From Edolisoma coerulescens (lineage: Eukaryota; Chordata; Aves; Passeriformes; Campephagidae): a stretch of DNA of 64,000 bases. Position 1 is the stretch's first letter. Every line of letters begins with the position of its first letter. Position numbers and translations under genes: made by a program. Below the pieces are notes generated by a model, which saw nothing but the letters and a program-made list of their open reading frames with translations, ran no database searches and was not told the origin of the DNA. The stretch is taken from positions 1,545,913 through 1,609,912 of the forward strand of contig VWZW01004136.1 in the NCBI GenBank assembly GCA_013397115.1, written 5' to 3'. Of this stretch, positions 62,466 to 64,000 are shown piece after piece.

Positions 62466-64000
62466 ATGGCAAAGGGAAAAGAATGGAATGAGAATTTTGT
62501 TTCATGGAGTGGATGTGGCAACAGAGGTACTCCTGGCAGCTCATTGGTTCATACATTACTTGCACTAATACTGGGGCAGTAACAGATTGTCCTGTATAGT
62601 ACCATTGTCCCCCTTGAAAGTCAGTCAGATTTTACCAAGGGGAAAAAACCTCTCCTCCCTGTGCAGTGCCCATTCTGTGCATTAGAGCTGGAGTGCCACT
62701 GAGCAGGCACAGAGAGCGGGAGTTGGACATGTAGTATGTACCATTTATTTATTTATTCATTATCTCTTTTTTTCTCTTCTCCTCTCTACTCTTTGATTGG
62801 AGATTCTCTACATTTTTTATTTTACCTCTTTGTGCTCCATTTCCCTTTTTTTTTTTCTCTACTGTTATTTCCTCTGGGAATTTCTTTTCCTGTTCATTTT
62901 TTTCACAGCATTTTTGAAGCAAAAAATACATCAGAGATGCTTTGAGTTTGAAGTGAACTTTAAAACACACAATCTTTGAGGGACTTCTGGGCTGTTGTGG
63001 ATTGACTTCCTTCTTTGGTGAGGAGGATGGGGTGGGCCAGCATCTGGCTGGTCAGACAGCCTTGGCAAGCAAGGCAGGTACTGTCCCCAGCAAAAACCAG
63101 AATGAAATAGGAGCAGCCTGGTGGGAGCTGCTCACTGGAGCTAAAAAAGGCACCCCAACCTCATACCTAACCTCTGCCTCACTGATGGAAACAGAAATAC
63201 TTTAAACATAATCTGCAATTTTCCCACGCCTCGATATTTTGTAGGTAAACAAGAGAAATATGTGAGTGATAGAAAGCCCACAGTAAGAGGCATGCTCTTG
63301 TAGCGTCTCACAAGCAAGCAGCACGGAGGTGAGCGATGGTGACCATCAAAAGCTGCGTGGAAACCATGATGCAGCTTCCCTGCTGGGGCAGTGCCATGAA
63401 AACCAATTGTGAGGGATAGGGAAGTCAGGAGGTGGTGATTCCCAGTGCACTCTCCAGGAGCTGGCACAGGGGCAGGAGCATGAGTGAGTGTCCCACTGCA
63501 AACACGCATGCTCTTGCACCCTTCTACGAGTTTACCATGCCACCAAATTATCCTCTTAATAGATAGGAAATGCTAAAAGCAAGTGCAGCCATGTGCAAGC
63601 ATCCCTGAAAGACATGGCCTGCTGGCACTTCTTTAAATCTGGCATTTAAAATTGCTCAGACAGATGGAATGAAAGTATGTAATAAAATGTGACATTTTAT
63701 TTTATCATCTACATTTGTTAAGTGAATTCTTCTGATCTTTCCCACTTTCAGTAGCACTGAGTGAGAGTCAGATTCTGACAATTTGCAGTTTGTAAAAACC
63801 AACTCCAGGGGTCAGACAGAAAAACAATAAGTAATAATTAATTACACGATACACATTCATCCACAGAATCTGGTTATGGTGTGTGACAGCTCAGCCTAAC
63901 AGAAAAAAAGACACAATTCCAAAGAGTCACAGCTTTATAGGCAATGATTTACAGGCTACTTCTCAGTATCATTTGTCTACTTTGTGGTCTTCCTTGTATA
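62466..64000. other. terminal gene-free interval
   Basis: Contains a pyrimidine-rich tract at 62748-62862 (TTTATTTATTTATTCATT followed by CT-rich sequence and a T run). The last 400 bases are balanced and non-repetitive, with the look of possible conserved non-coding DNA, which cannot be judged without alignment. No exon recognised. Confidence 0.55.

Noticed and set aside
40790..64000. Exons of SNX7, the expected convergent neighbour of PLPPR5
   Set aside because: No stretch on the minus strand reads as a recognisable SNX7 segment; the gene, if syntenic, is beyond the window.

Overview
The window is vertebrate nuclear DNA, most likely from a bird and plausibly a passerine or other neoavian. 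The evidence is a split gene with GT-AG introns and AT-rich introns. It also carries 3' ends of CR1 LINEs with their typical ATTCTATGATTC-like tails, and LTRs of an avian endogenous-retrovirus type. I saw no mammalian L1 or Alu-type repeats, and nothing prokaryotic (operons, CRISPR, insertion sequences).

Only one gene can be supported: PLPPR5 (phospholipid phosphatase-related protein type 5, PRG-5) on the + strand. Five coding exons are visible at 18399-18531, 20745-20995, 29915-30091, 31713-31832 and 40166-40198, and all junctions keep the reading frame. They encode about 237 residues. By comparison with the mammalian protein (from memory) these are all but roughly the first 79. The start exon was not found and should lie upstream of base 1, so bases 1-18398 are the 3' part of intron 1. 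The protein is a six-membrane-segment relative of lipid phosphate phosphatases. Its three phosphatase motifs are visibly degraded, as expected for this neuronal family. The C-terminus has two points of interest: a possible alternative ending by reading into intron 5, and an in-frame TAG immediately before the last coding exon.

From the PLPPR5 stop (40198) to the end I find a 3' UTR of uncertain length (polyadenylation signals near 40764 and 42342) and then gene-free DNA. Two related LTRs lie here in the same orientation, at 49476-50080 and 60693-61292. The second is followed by a primer-binding-site-like stretch, a region with a 48-bp minisatellite, and at 62465 a second copy of the LTR 3' terminus, with no gag or pol visible. 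Other content is three CR1 relics, two probable ancient MIR-like SINE relics, simple repeats, two isolated CpG-rich pockets in introns 1 and 5, and a 44-bp inverted repeat. Most remaining sequence is unremarkable intronic or intergenic DNA. The open reading frames above 150 codons have no recognisable family and look like chance.
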